In this document: positions 20,318 through 31,869 of the stretch, piece after piece | How the letters are laid out: every line of letters starts with the position of its first letter | Numbering within the stretch: position 1 is the stretch's first letter | Notes under the pieces: generated by a model | Seen by the model: only the letters and a program-made list of their open reading frames with translations | Database searches by the model: none | What the model was told of the DNA's origin: nothing | From: Doryteuthis pealeii | Taxonomy: Eukaryota; Mollusca; Cephalopoda; Myopsida; Loliginidae | Reading direction: 5' to 3' | Assembly (NCBI GenBank): GCA_023376005.1 | Contig: CM042179.1 | Location: forward strand, 14,181,972-14,245,971 | Length of the DNA stretch: 64,000 nt | Made by a program: the position numbers and the translations under genes

Positions 20318-20401
<84 letters not shown>
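20185..20401 (+). mobile_element. SINE-3C 3' half with TA/GA tail
   Basis: Carries the 3' part of the hammerhead seen at 21225-21305 (GACC, GAAA, CACGTG, TAAGTAA at 20203-20222). The shared 3' module follows (TTCATTTTTTCAACATACCG, TCGAATTCACTTCC), then (TA)n at 20322-20378 and GA to 20401. The CTGATGA half is missing or diverged. Confidence 0.6.
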
Positions 20402-20403
<2 letters not shown>

Positions 20404-20558
20404 AAAATCGTATGACCTATATACTTAACTAATGTAAATAATTAGATGTACTTAGAACTGAATGCCGTATAGAATTGGGCATGACAAAAATGTTTGTATT
20501 AGTTAAATATGTAGATCTTCGATTTTCATCTACATAAGAAGCACACGTAGAAACCCCA

Positions 20559-20561
<3 letters not shown>

Positions 20562-20642
<81 letters not shown>
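20562..20642. repeat. (TA)n microsatellite
   Basis: About 80 bases of TA, one of the longest arrays in the window. Confidence 0.97.
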
Positions 20643-20646
<4 letters not shown>

Positions 20647-20649
20647 TTA

Positions 20650-20869
20650 AACAGATGAATAACAAGGACTACCACTCGCTTTTCTCGTTATTCTGTGATA
20701 AATAGTTTCTTATCACCTTCCATAAACCAACAAATGCCCTGAAGATGATCTAATTAATAGATCGAAACACTGCAGCGTCGGACAATAAACTCACCACTTA
20801 ACCCATTTAAACCTGTGTTTTTTTTCATTTTTCTTAATATACTACATACCATCGGATTCACTTCCTTTC

Positions 20870-20963
<94 letters not shown>
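20650..20963 (+). mobile_element. SINE-3C copy with hammerhead-like motif and CA/TA tail
   Basis: After about 90 bp of 5' sequence comes the hammerhead-like motif at 20739-20783. Then the shared 3' module (TTTTCATTTTTCTTAATATA, CCATCGGATTCACTTCC), a (CA)n array (20874-20909) and a (TA)n array (to 20963). The module order matches 20185 (plus) and 21020-21375 (minus). I cannot identify a clear tRNA-like head here. Confidence 0.6.
20739..20783 (+). ncRNA. Hammerhead-like motif, GTC site
   Basis: CTGAAGA (position 7 of the core is variable in hammerheads), one extra T, stem II GATCT/AGATC with an AATTAAT loop, then GAA. Stem III is the nearly palindromic ACACTGCAGCGT, and C follows at 20779, giving a GTC site. 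Stem I is weak: only two C-G pairs are visible beside the core. Probably a decayed or unusual hammerhead. Confidence 0.5.
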
Positions 20964-20965
<2 letters not shown>

Positions 20966-21017
20966 TCTTTCAATTGTGTGTTTTCAAAGATAGGATATGA
21001 GATTTCCTTACTCTTAA

Positions 21018-21377
<360 letters not shown>

Positions 21378-21451
<74 letters not shown>
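21378..21451. repeat. (TA)n microsatellite
   Basis: About 74 bases of TA. Confidence 0.97.
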
Positions 21452-21453
<2 letters not shown>

Positions 21454-21469
21454 TGTCTGAAGTTATTAT

Positions 21470-22065
21470 GTTCATCAAATAACTGAGTTTTAACCAATAT
21501 TTGTTAATTTAAATTCGTTCATTTTCATACTTTGTGAAATACTTAACTAAATTTTCCGTCATTTCTAATAATCAGTTTTTGAGATATTTGGAATTTACGA
21601 AATAACTGTCTGAAGTTAAGAATACATAACGATTAGCTTAAGATCTCTGAAATCTAAAAAAAAACATTTTATTTTTATGCATAATATATGTTGAAACATG
21701 AGTAAAAAGAAGGATCTAAAAATAAGTCATCGAGTGAGGGAGTGTCCATATTGAAGATATCAAAGGAGCTTTTTAGAGGTCATCGAATGATAAAGAAGGT
21801 TGTTTTGGAAATATAACTGTTGAGAACTCGAAGCAAAAGAAATGATTTTAAGAACTCACTTTCTTGAGATGAACATAAACTAAAGCGAGTTACTGCGAAA
21901 TAACTATTTTTTACCAGCACAGAGGTCTTCGAAAAGGACGAAATTGAAAGAATTAAGAAGAAAAGAAAAGTTGTAGAAAACTTTATGAAAAAATCTCCAA
22001 AGTAACCTCCTTTATCAAATCAAGTATTTCAAAGCTTCAAAATTAGATCAATGCCATAGTGCCAG
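21470..22065. other. Unassigned AT-rich sequence
   Basis: No element or gene recognised. Confidence 0.35.
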
Positions 22066-22070
22066 GGTTG

Positions 22071-22175
22071 TTCTACTATTTACCAAGAGCATTCGTGTGA
22101 AGTAAAATAAAAAGCCTTGTTCAGGATTTAAACTTAAATCATTGAATCTTTTTCCCAATATTCTAGATTTTATAT
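22071..22175 (-). mobile_element. SINE-1 5' fragment, diverged
   Basis: The minus strand retains AAGATTCAATGATTTAAG, TTTAAATCCTGAAC (B-box remnant), GCTCTTGGTAAATAG and GTAGAACAACCCTGG. An internal deletion joins CTTGG directly to TAAATAG. Confidence 0.55.
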
Positions 22176-22197
22176 GTATGTGTATTTAATGTGCCAG

Positions 22198-22300
22198 TGT
22201 AAGTGTCGCCCTGTTGGCTGAGGCATTAAAATGCACCTACTGCACCTCTGCTGAGGGGTAAGACTCCCCAATTTGAAAATTAGACCAATTTACAAAGCCT
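22198..22300 (+). mobile_element. SINE-4 head fragment
   Basis: The plus strand has GTTGGCTGAGGCATTAAAAT, ACTGCACCTCTGCTGAGGGG and TAAGACTCCCC. This matches the 5' end of the 600-bp SINE-4 copies at 54425-55025 and 44075-44690. The rest of the element is missing. Confidence 0.65.
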
Positions 22301-22491
22301 TACACATAAGTGTGATATATTACATCAAAGATGTTCAGGCACCACTGGGAGCAAACAATATAATAGATATAACAACACAATGAACATTGACTTTTTATAA
22401 AGGATTTAGGATAAACAAATCCGAATGAGATTTGATGCACCTGATGATTGGGCTAAAGAAGGCAACACGGGGTGGTAAAAAATATAAAATC

Positions 22492-22885
22492 GTTGGGATA
22501 GCCTAAAGTCGGTACCAGCCAGACAGCAAGGGAGTCTATCCCCTTTTCACTTGCGCTAGACAAGGAGATTGTTTTGGTATCTGAGATGGAGCGCCACACC
22601 TACCACCAGCTCCTCACTTTACCGCACAGATTCCTGTGCTACCCATACGCTGTTAGCGAGGGCTGGAACCTGGAACCTTGTAGCTCCTAGTCAGACGATC
22701 TACCGACTTGCGCTAGACCAAAGAGATTGTTTTGGTATCTGAGATGGAGCGCCACACCTACCATCAGCTCCTCACTTTACCGCACAGATTCCTGTGCTAC
22801 TCATACGCTGTTAGCGAGGGCTAGAATCTGGAACCTTGTAGCTCCTAGTCAGAAGATCTACCGACCCTGAGCTAAACGGGCCCTA
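22492..22885 (-). mobile_element. SINE-2 with internal tandem duplication
   Basis: A minus-strand SINE-2 in which about 180 bp (the TTGCGCTAGAC ... AGATCTACCGAC segment) is present twice, at about 22550-22707 and 22707-22868. The two units differ at only a few positions (CACCA/CATCA, CCCAT/CTCAT, GGCTGGAACC/GGCTAGAATC), so the duplication is younger than the insertion. Both units keep a B-box-like block but only the outer one has an intact A-box region (TTTAGCTCAGG). Confidence 0.8.
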
Positions 22886-22899
22886 GTGTGATTATATGG

Positions 22900-23450
22900 G
22901 CTTGAATTGTCGACTAAACCATAATTGGACCATTCAAAGTTTGACTTAAATAATAGTAAATAGTGCTCACTATTGCGATTTATAGACAAGACCTTCTTTG
23001 CATGTTACACGTCCCAGTCTCGTAGTTTCAAAGTGAGATGTAATCTCTGCACGACATTGATCCTTCTCGTGCATCTAAGATCGCCCGTGAATCTTCTGAG
23101 CATAAAGCTTTACAGAAGATAATATAAAGGAATGGCTACCATGAAGTCATTATCTGAATCCGCTCGAAAGTCTATGGTCAATTATAAAGATCAAATTATA
23201 TGAAGGTGACAAACAATATAAACAACAAAGGAGGTCTATTGGTAGCAATTATAAGTAACATTTCAAAAATTGAAACCGATTGAAATAGAAATCAAAATGA
23301 ACAAAATGAATGGATAATAGATCACTGACTGTTATTGAGTCCAGTGTACAAAACGGGACTGTTCATTCTGTTATTTCTTCTTGAATGTTTACGTACAATT
23401 AAAAACAGTAAAACAAGAATATAGACAAAAAATTATATTAATTTCTTTTT
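22900..23450. other. Unassigned AT-rich sequence
   Basis: No gene or repeat family recognised. Confidence 0.35.
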
Positions 23451-23483
23451 AAAATATATATTAGAGATTTATCAATTTCTTAA

Positions 23484-23803
23484 ATCCCGTACAAGACCGA
23501 GTAGTTCTGCTAGTCTATATCTATATATCTATATAAATAGATATCTATATAGATAGATATCTACAATTAATAATATATATATTATGGATATTATTATCTC
23601 GTTACTATTAGTAATAGATAATAATATCCATAATATAATATATTATTGATTGTAAAACTGCTCTGCTATATTAGCATTGAGCATGTTTATATGCCAATAC
23701 TTTTCTCATTCATTCTCAATGCATTCTATATTAGATAGATATCTATTTAGATATATAGATATATAGATATAGACAAGCAGAACTACTCGGCCTTGTACGG
23801 GAT
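23484..23803. mobile_element. TTAA-flanked MITE with about 40-bp terminal inverted repeats
   Basis: The ends read ATCCCGTACAAGACCGAGTA and its inverted partner TACTCGGCCTTGTACGGGAT, continuing through AGTTCTGCT. Exact TTAA tetranucleotides lie outside both ends (23480-23483 and 23804-23807). TTAA target duplication is the hallmark of piggyBac-type transposons. A second inner hairpin (GGATATTATTATCT and its reverse) lies at about 23583-23635. No coding capacity, so non-autonomous. Confidence 0.85.
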
Positions 23804-24011
23804 TTAATCAATTAATCGAAATTTAAAATTTAATCGAAAGATGCTGATCTATTTTTGATTATTTCATTTATTAAAGTAAAATGTGATATTTTGGTTTTGC
23901 CAAAAAACTTTAGACGATAACTTCGATAAAATAATTGATACATACCTAAAATTGTAACTCAGGCTTTTAGATTTAGGTATAAAGAAAAATATATCCAAAT
24001 TATTTCTCTGA

Positions 24012-24395
24012 ATGTTTGAGATGAGGCTTGATGATTAGTATTATCTGTGTTATTCGGACTATTGTCCTCATCTTTATTGTTATCTGTACAATGTTTCGGC
24101 CGATATGCCTCCGGCCTTCTTCAGGTATTTCTTGTCGGACTCGAGAACCTTCTTTTCGGACTCGGAAGCCTTCTTGTCGTAGTCGGGAGTCTTCTTGTCG
24201 TAATCGGGACCGATTACGACAAAAGAAACTCCCGATTACGACAAGAAAGTTTCCCGAGTCAGAAAAGAAGGTTCTCGAGTCCGACAAGAAATACCCGACG
24301 AAGTCCGGAGGGCATATCGGCCGAAACGTTGTACAGATAACAATGAAGATGAGGACAATAGTCCGAATAAAGCAGATAATACTATATCCAAATGG
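24012..24395. mobile_element. Fold-back of family E with 21-bp repeats in its arms
   Basis: Two arms of about 185 bp are inverted around 24207-24215. Outer parts carry GATGAGGCTTGAT, CGGACTATTGTCCTCATC and a hammerhead-like block (GGCCGAAAC). The inner part of each arm consists of four 21-bp units (TTCTTGTCGGACTCGAGAACC-like), so both strands read as RxRxxSxR heptad repeats of up to 140 codons. These readings are a by-product of the repeat, not genes. Confidence 0.8.
24084..24134 (-). ncRNA. Minimal hammerhead-like motif (family E)
   Basis: The minus strand reads CTGAAGA, an extra A, stem II GGCCG/CGGCC around GAGGCATAT, then GAAAC. A very short stem III follows. The mirror arm (24287-24336) has GAAACGTTG with a degraded core (CCGACGA). 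TAC before the core can pair with GTA after the site, giving a 3-bp stem I. It resembles minimal hammerheads reported in Penelope-like elements, from memory. Activity is doubtful. Confidence 0.4.
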
Positions 24396-24616
24396 TTTAA
24401 AATTTGAAAATATTTTTTTCAAATCAAATTTGAATTATTGAAGTGTCTGTAGTTTGCTTGATAACTTCAGATAGGGTGTCTGTATAACTTTAGAAATATT
24501 TTAGTGAAATAAAATTTTAGAATCACCTTTCCTGGACTGTCTTGATTTGTATTCGCCACTTATAGCTACTACATAAAAATCTGTTTCGCCACAAATTATC
24601 TTATTTCAGAAAAAAA

Positions 24617-24852
24617 TGACTAGCTCAGTCGGTAGAGCGTTAGGCTAGAAACCACAAGGTTCCTAGTTCTATACCGGCCCTCGCCAACTCAGCGTATGAG
24701 TAACACAGGGATCTGTGCGGTAAAGTATGGAGCTGATGGTAGGTGTGGCACTCCCACTCAGACGCAAAAACAATCTCCTTGGTCTAGTGCTATTGAAAAG
24801 GGGATAGACTCCAGTGGTCGGGTAACTTAGGCCACCCGACCACTTTACTTTA
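24617..24852 (+). mobile_element. SINE-2 copy, near full length
   Basis: Head GACTAGCTCAGTCGGTAGAG, B-box-like AGTTCTATACC, body GCTGATGGTAGGTGTGGC, AAACAATCTCCTTGGTCTAG and GGGGATAGACTCC. The 3' end has GGCCACCCGACCACTTTACT. This is the best reference copy of SINE-2 in the window. Confidence 0.85.
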
Positions 24853-24859
24853 TATTTGA

Positions 24860-25600
24860 ATGCATCCTAATTAGCCCTGACCACCTTTTTGTCCTGTTTG
24901 TCTTCTCCTCGATTCACCAGATTGTATCTATCTTCCCATCTTCCCATGAATTATTATCCAGTTTCTCAACTAACTTTGTATTATCTTAATCCGCTCTTTT
25001 AAGTCTGGACTTCTCGTTTTAAATCTAAATCCCTGAGTACAAAAAATAAACAAAACAAAAACAACAAATAAAATTGTTGTCTTTATAATCCCGTCTGCAT
25101 TACCGCCAACTCTCGTCTTCCATTTTCTTTTATCTACCCCATTTTATAATCACCAACTGAATTGTTCATTCTCTCACAGTTTCCCTACTTTGGACTTTAT
25201 CTTAATTCTTTCCCAGGGAACATCCTGTCTTTTCTGTCCCACGGAGTAGCCGTTTTTACTCATTCGTTCATTTATCTTTTGAACTCTTCCTAACTCAAGT
25301 TCATACCCCATATTCCTTGTTCATGTGCCCCCCCACACACACACATACTGTCTCTAATTTGCCAAATTTTATTGCATTATCTTATAGTTCATCTAGCAAA
25401 CTTTATAGATTGGCTGCCCTACTCACTAGACAATTTTCTTCATCCGGAGTTTCATGTACCCGTCAAAGCTTAAAAAGTACACCTTGATGTGAACTCTGAC
25501 CCCATATCTGATGATTGGACATAGTCTTGGAAGGTTGAGTGGTACCATAAAGTAGATTAACATTTTCCAAAGATTGATACTCAAGATATCAGATAATAAA
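24860..25600. other. Unassigned sequence, pyrimidine-rich
   Basis: Plus strand rich in C and T (24880-25350), with no repeat partner in the window. No coding evidence. Confidence 0.35.
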
Positions 25601-25604
25601 TAAG

Positions 25605-25705
25605 TGATCATTTACTAACCTAGCTTCGTTTGACATAAGGCCAGAATATGAGCACCAGTGAGAATCAAACTCACTAACTAAACCATTAAAACGCACGAAG
25701 AGTCT
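25605..25705 (-). mobile_element. SINE-5 copy, diverged
   Basis: The plus strand has GTTTGACATAAGGCCAG, close to the SINE-5 module, followed by GAGAATCAAACTCACTAAC at the B box and CGTTTTAATGGTTTAG at the A box on the minus strand. Confidence 0.45.
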
Positions 25706-25725
25706 CTTAAAAAAAGTAAACGTAT

Positions 25726-26000
25726 ATATTTACCAACCGTTCGCACGAACAGATGTGACAGAAGGTCAATTGCTTAAGCTGAGTTTAACAGGATTGAATT
25801 CAGTTTTCCTTCTCCTTGACCGGTTGCCGTACCAATGTTAAAGAGCCCAGACTGTCCTATTACTTACCATAGCTGGAGGGAAAATAGTTAGATGGATTCC
25901 TTTATTAGCGCTAATGTGAAATGCAATCAGCCTTGTCGTGGATTTGAACTCAAGTTGTCCGTGTGCATTTCCTGGTAACGATTATACTACAATACCTTCA
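25726..26000 (-). mobile_element. SINE-1 copy
   Basis: Minus-strand copy with CTTGAGTTCAAATCCACG, CTCCAGCTATGGTAAGTAA and CTTTAACATTGG. The 3' end is GTTCGTGCGAACGGTTGG then TAAATATATA. Only a short TATATATT lies at the 3' side. Confidence 0.85.
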
Positions 26001-26099
26001 AAAAACTAAATATAGCATAGGTTTGTGACAAGGTCTCAGGTATGGAAAAAAGAGTGTCTAGACTGTCTAGCACCCAGTGTCTAGATGTAACACTGTCTA

Positions 26100-26640
26100 G
26101 ATGTAATTTGTTTGTAGAACTTGCTTGCGGTAAAATACCCCCAGAAAAATTACCCTTTAGCTTTATCAAAAAATATAAGATGACTGATTTTCATTAAAGA
26201 CGAAAAATTAAAACACAAATAAACTGAACAAAACATTTAAAAAGACAAATTAAAATGAATTCCCTGAGGAAAATCTAAAATAGACCTCGTTCTTAAAATC
26301 GTGTACAATTACAGTGGGGTGAAGTTTTTTTTTTTTTTAATTTGGTGTTTTTAGTTTTTCTACATTAATAAAGTCAGTTGTCTCCTTTTAATTAAGCGAT
26401 AGGCGGATTTTGTCCGGAGGATTTTTTCCTTGCAGCATTGCTTACTAACCATTAAATCAAGTAGAACCGTTCAAAGGTTGCTTGAATAAAGTGGTTATCT
26501 CAAGAAGTCTTACAATTGTTCTAGTGCGTCTCACCTTTAAATTGGAGGTTGTGGAAAATAAAGGCGGCAAATTTTTCAACCTAATTTCTTTTCTTTCTCA
26601 AAAGAAATGTCTTTATCAAATGACCTTATTATGACAAACC
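26100..26640. other. Unassigned sequence
   Basis: No gene or repeat recognised. A short self-overlapping repeat of GTCTAG occurs at 26057-26101. Confidence 0.35.
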
Positions 26641-26668
26641 TCCCAACTCTCACTCACTCTCTCACTTC

Positions 26669-26669
<1 letters not shown>

Positions 26670-26718
<49 letters not shown>

Positions 26719-26749
26719 TTCTTCTCTTTCTCTATCTATCTCTCTCTCT

Positions 26750-26786
<37 letters not shown>

Positions 26787-26975
26787 ATCATTTTATCGCT
26801 TTTGGCGTCTATTTTCAACCATACACACCACACACCACACACATTCTATATATATATAGTACTATTATATTATATATGTGGTGTGTGTGCTGTGTGTGTG
26901 TGTTGTGTGTGTGTGTCACGCACGTGTGCTGTGTGTGTGTGTATTGTGTGGACGCGCGAGTGTGTGTGTGTGTGT
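26670..26975. repeat. CT, TA and GT microsatellite block
   Basis: (CT)n at 26670-26710, (TA)n at 26750-26786 with one slip, and interrupted GT repeats at 26878-26975 that contain CGCACG and CGCGCGAG islands. Confidence 0.9.
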
Positions 26976-27195
26976 ACCAACTCCTTGCAAATGCATGTCT
27001 TCTCTTAAATGGTTACCTAGCCAAGTTTAAAGTCCAATCGGTCCTACTATTTACCATAGCTGGAGGGATTAGATGGATTATACCTTAGCCTAGTGATAAT
27101 TAACGCTATGTGAAATTGGCAAACAACTTCGTCCAGGATTTGAACATCGTGTCGATGAATTAATATCAGACACTAACCATTACACCACGCCCTCT
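26976..27195 (-). mobile_element. SINE-1 copy with internal deletion
   Basis: The minus-strand head GGCGTGGTGTAATGGTTAGT is well kept and the B box is GATGTTCAAATCCTGG. The 3' part between CTTGGCTAGG and the terminal GCAAGGAGTTGG has lost about 55 bp. The 3' end abuts GT repeats. Confidence 0.8.
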
Positions 27196-27199
27196 GTGA

Positions 27200-29730
27200 A
27201 GAATAACGTGTAATAAATTGTATTAAATATAAGAGACAGCCATATCGTTTGAGGTAAAACACACCTGAATATTTAGGCTTGCTTTTAGACACCTAAGGAA
27301 GTTTCAGTGCGGGTCCTTTCTTTAATAACGTTGTTAAAAGGATGTTTGCTTTCTTTTTTAGGGGCAATATGTGGCGTACAAATAATGAGCAAGATAGTTC
27401 CGCAAAATCCTATACTACTGAAAAGTGAGTTCGATCCTCACTGGATGGCCTGAGTGACCTTGTATTATAAATCATACCTTAACGGTATTTGTTTTTGCAT
27501 ATTTATTGAATCGGCTCCATGCAGCTCACTTATAAAAATAAATAAAAGCGCGGTCGGAATTTCAGGTATGATAGGAGTAAGAATTTATGAAACTCTAATT
27601 ATTTATAAAGATATTATTAGAGTGTCAAGTAAAAATTAATCAATAAAAGCTAACAAGGAGAACATCATTCTAACTCTTAGAACTAAAGTGGACTACCCGG
27701 CGTTCGCCTGAGGTAGAGGTGCGGATTTATTTTTAAGATTCGTCCTACAGATCCAATTATTAAACTTGATACAGCGAGTGAAAGATCCTCGACTGGAATT
27801 TCCGCACATAAAAATCACCCCAAGGAAATATATAAACAACATAGTAAGAAATATTCCATTGAAGATTATAGCAATGTATATTTAAAACACCTATAAGATC
27901 ATAAATGATGCAATATAATTACAAATCAATCAATAATTATATTTCAAAGCAAAAAAAATACAAAAAAACAAAACAAAAAAAAAAAGATGTAAAAAATAAC
28001 ATGCAAAAAGACTCACTTATGTTAACATTTTATCAAATATTGAATTTTAAAATATCTCTCCAAAAGTATAAATCAAGAATCGATGTCATAATAATTTTTT
28101 GCTCAAAAACCAAAGCGTACTTGGTAATATTTAAATGGATATATATGAGATATTAAATATGTGACCAGAGCTTGGGTGTATAGAAGCAAAAGAATAATAA
28201 GGATTTGATTATATTCGGTGAGATAATTAAAAATGAGAGAGAAATTTAAGATTGGAGAATGAACAGCATGGATTTTTTCATGGTAGTGAATATTTTTAGG
28301 AATAGTGAGAATGAATATTAGGAGAACATGGCTACTTTTGGCAAGAGTTAGACTTGATTCATAAAAGAATCAAACGCAAGTAGCTTCGTTATTTTCACAA
28401 TAGGGCAATTTTAAATGTGCATCCCTACGAGTGCGCATATCAATATCTCACATTTCAATTATAACTAAAATGATAACTATAGAATAGGAGAAAACATCAA
28501 CTTAACAAAAAATGTTCAACCCCTCTACCAAGGAGCGGTACGCCGTGGCCCATAGCCAGAGTGCAGTCCAAGCCCAATCAAACAATATATATAAGGACAG
28601 GTATAATAAAATGAATAAAATAACTTATTATATCATTAAACCCTATTATTCATTACTTACCATGTATTTAGACTACATCATCAAAAATTATGTGCGGGCA
28701 CATATCCGTTAGATATCCTCTATCGATCAGAAAATAAGAAAATGTACTTTATTGTTAATATAATCTCGCTATATTCAGACAAGAACGTCAGTAAAATATA
28801 TTTGTATAATAAAAACGGAAGTAATATATAATGATAAATACATATATAAGTTCGATCTCGCAGAGATGACTAATACAAATCCACAGTAAAAACAGACCTA
28901 TTATTATCCTGCCTGGTGAGGTCACGGACTTTTTTGTACAGTTGTGGAGGGAACCTGCTTATACATAAGAATTAAGTAAGAAATTTTAATCGAAAACATC
29001 TAACACAATAATTTTTAAGACTAAGATATAATGAGGGATAATCTGATACAAGTGATGAATATCAACCTAACACAAAAAAAATATTGAAGACAAATCTCCA
29101 AATAACTAACTATATTTACAGATCAATTCTTCTAATTAATTTTTATTATATACAAATTAGATACTTTACACAAGCTTCGAATCAGCATAAACAACTGAAA
29201 AATGAAAGATAAAAAAAGAAAAATATCTCACTGACTTCGAACGTAACTTAGTGTTATATGCTGAGCTATCGTTTAATATTTCAGAACATAATCGAAATTT
29301 TAACTCTCTGGATAGCAAAATAATGTTGAGACTTAGATGGTAACTATGTTGATATGAGTGTGTACTCAAATTATACCGAGATACCCTATGTGAAGAATAT
29401 CATCAAGTATGCTATATGCGTGAACAAAGACAATTAAATTCTCTAACTTGTATTGGTAGTATGCTAAATGCACTGTTTTACTATAGTCGACGAGTTGTAA
29501 TGCTTTCTAACGCATCAATACAGTCCTAAATAAGCGAGGCGCGTGAATACTTTTGCCTATTGAAAGTTCATAAATACCATTACATACATATAATTTTATA
29601 ATGAAAATTTCATAAAAGACATAAATTGGCGTATCTCAAGTAATCTTCTATATAGTATATACATATATGATTAATTATTTGGAGCTAATAATATTGTATG
29701 TATGTATGTATTTAGATATTTGAGAGTACG
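27200..29730. other. Repeat-poor AT-rich region, no gene seen
   Basis: About 2.5 kb without microsatellites or SINEs, in contrast to the rest of the window. Open readings are short (60-83 codons), Lys/Asn/Ile-rich and without domain features. It could be intron or intergenic DNA. Confidence 0.4.
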
Positions 29731-29734
29731 CAAA

Positions 29735-30012
29735 CAGTTTGTTTGAATATACTATCGCCGACAATTTGGAGTATAGTGCTTAATTAACGTTATTATTTGA
29801 AAATTAATAGTGATAATTTAATAATTAGGCGGAAATATATCTGTTCAAATGTAAAGCGGTAAACAAATCGAGAAAAATCAATCCTGTATGTATATTTCGG
29901 CCTATCATGCCCCATTCAGCCAGAGTTATAGACATGGAAGCCGCTTTGTGTGTGATTCAACCCTAAAACAGCGGCTGACAAGCGGAGATCTAACCGTTAC
30001 ACTAGCTGGTTT
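29735..30012 (-). mobile_element. SINE-3B copy 2 (minus strand)
   Basis: Matches 37424-37745 in reverse. It has a tRNA head (AGTGTAACGGTTAGATCTCC; B-box region GGGTTGAATCACAC), a hammerhead-like block at 29883-29932, AAATCGAGAAAA complement, then CTTTACATTTGAACAGATAT. The CGCCTAATTATTAA module and CGGCGATAG near the 3' end follow. The hammerhead core is damaged (CTGAATGG). Confidence 0.75.
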
Positions 30013-30029
30013 CACCAGATTATTTTCTG

Positions 30030-30310
30030 TTTTGTTGTGAATTATACATTGTATATCAAATCCTAATAAGATATTTTTGTTTGAAATGATGTGGTGAGAC
30101 TTACTGCCTCAACTAGTAATGATGAGTATACAAACATAAAATTCCAGTTGTGAATCTAAAAAAAACAAAATAAAAGTAGTTTATTAAACAATTATGTTAT
30201 ATAGTAAACCATAATTTATGATATTGATAATTATTATTGTTAAAATTTTTATAAATATGAAAGATACTATCGTACTTAGGAAGGAAAGCTGCGAATAGGA
30301 TATCTATATG
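30030..30310. other. Unassigned AT-rich sequence
   Basis: No gene or repeat recognised. Confidence 0.3.
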
Positions 30311-30319
30311 GTTACTATT

Positions 30320-31200
30320 GATGAGCGTCATGATTCATTCCACCTCCACTGATCACTCTCTCTCTAACATGCTACACTATTCCTCTCTTCCCTTCTCTTC
30401 TCACTGTTCAATGCAAATCTCGGTACTAGTCTACTCCTCCTTCCGTTCCTGTTTGGTCTCTTTCTCTAGTAACTTATACCTCACTTTATTGGCCGCCCAC
30501 CGTCTCTCGGCAACTAATTACTCTAAATACAACCACTACTTCCCCGTTAATACTCTATTCTCTCATCACTTACACACAACACAACAATCGCAATATATAT
30601 TTTATACAAATCCATTCGTAGACATGTAATATTAACTTATATCCAACACCCCCACCACTTACCGGACAGCTCTCCTGGACGTGACTTTGGCTCTACAAAT
30701 ACTTTTAAAGATCAAATTAACTCTTCTCTCTTTTCTCTCTCTAACTCTCTTCACAACAACTTATTCAACCATCTCACAGGCACTCAACTTCTTACTCTCC
30801 TTCACCTCCTCCTATCATTTCTCTCTAAATAATCAGACCTTCTACAGCACCACACACAACTTTTCCAGCCCCTTCTACGCATCTCTCTTACCCATTATTA
30901 GCTCTCACCATACTCTTCTCGTACTCTCCGAAACTTAAGGACACACTGACCACCACAACTATCGATCCTCTACTCTTGATCTCTCTTTCTCTCTATTATT
31001 CCTACTGCGCCTACTCTCTCTTCATACGGAAAATAACACACACAACGCACACATCATCCTTTCGACTACCTACACAAATACGTTCTTTTAATTCTACTTT
31101 CTCGATTCTTTGCTCTCTCTTTTTCGCTCGTTTTGCTACTCTACTCTCTCTTTCGCGTAACTAACTTTAAATCTCACTCTTCTTCACTCAATCAGACTCG
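30320..31200 (+). repeat. G-poor, C/T/A-rich asymmetric tract
   Basis: Almost 900 bp in which the plus strand has very few G, with many TCTC, CTAC, CACA and ACAAC words. Open readings of 60-103 codons arise because stop codons containing G are rare. No clean period is visible, so it may be an old degenerate microsatellite or a mutationally skewed region. Confidence 0.6.
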
Positions 31201-31209
31201 ATCAATTAT

Positions 31210-31650
31210 TAAATCAAACGAACTTATAACATAACATATTTTTTGTCTGCTGAGCCAAGCACAACCAAACTTTGTTTAAAAGTTCATTGTCAAGTATTCA
31301 TGATCATAAAAGAAAATTTAACTCAGAATAAAATTAATCACTTTATGTATATGTAATGGCATTATGAATGACTCTGCAAAGTATAAATAAAGTATTGATT
31401 AAGAATATATAAAGAATATGCGAAAAAAGAATTTACCTAATGTAGTATCAATAGAGTCGCACAAAATTTTAGCAAAGAACAAAAAAGACAAATTAGTGTT
31501 ATTAAATATAAAGAATACCAAGGGATCATAAAATCAACCCAAAGCTAATAATTATGATAGGTGAACAACAGAAATCACACATAAAATAAAAGTTGGTGGT
31601 TTGTATGAATCTTTAATACTTTATTAATGCATCTACCGATGTCAACTACC
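31210..31650. other. Unassigned AT-rich sequence
   Basis: No element or gene recognised. Confidence 0.3.
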
Positions 31651-31654
31651 TGTA

Positions 31655-31860
31655 TTATCTTTAATAAACATGATTTAAATTTTGGTTTTCATTCTCCGGG
31701 CACAGTTTGCCATAGATCCCAGAGATTAAATACCCAAAGGTGCTGACCACATTTATTCAATATCCACTGAATTAGCATCTCTCTATCCATTAACTTCCGG
31801 GGCCTTACTTTGGCACAGAAGTTCAATCCCGCTATAAACCCATTTACTCGGAATTTGTAA
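31655..31860 (-). mobile_element. Old SINE-1-like fragment
   Basis: The minus strand has ATGGCAAACTGTGCCCGGAG and AATGAAAACCAAAATTTAAA, matching the SINE-1 fragment at 36541-36655 on the opposite strand. A possible CCTTTGGGTATT core is also present. Boundaries are uncertain. Confidence 0.4.
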
Positions 31861-31869
31861 TTTATTGTA

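Noticed and set aside
24000..24441. Arg/Ser-rich proteins on both strands
   Set aside because: They are mirror readings of 21-bp repeats in the two arms of a fold-back element.
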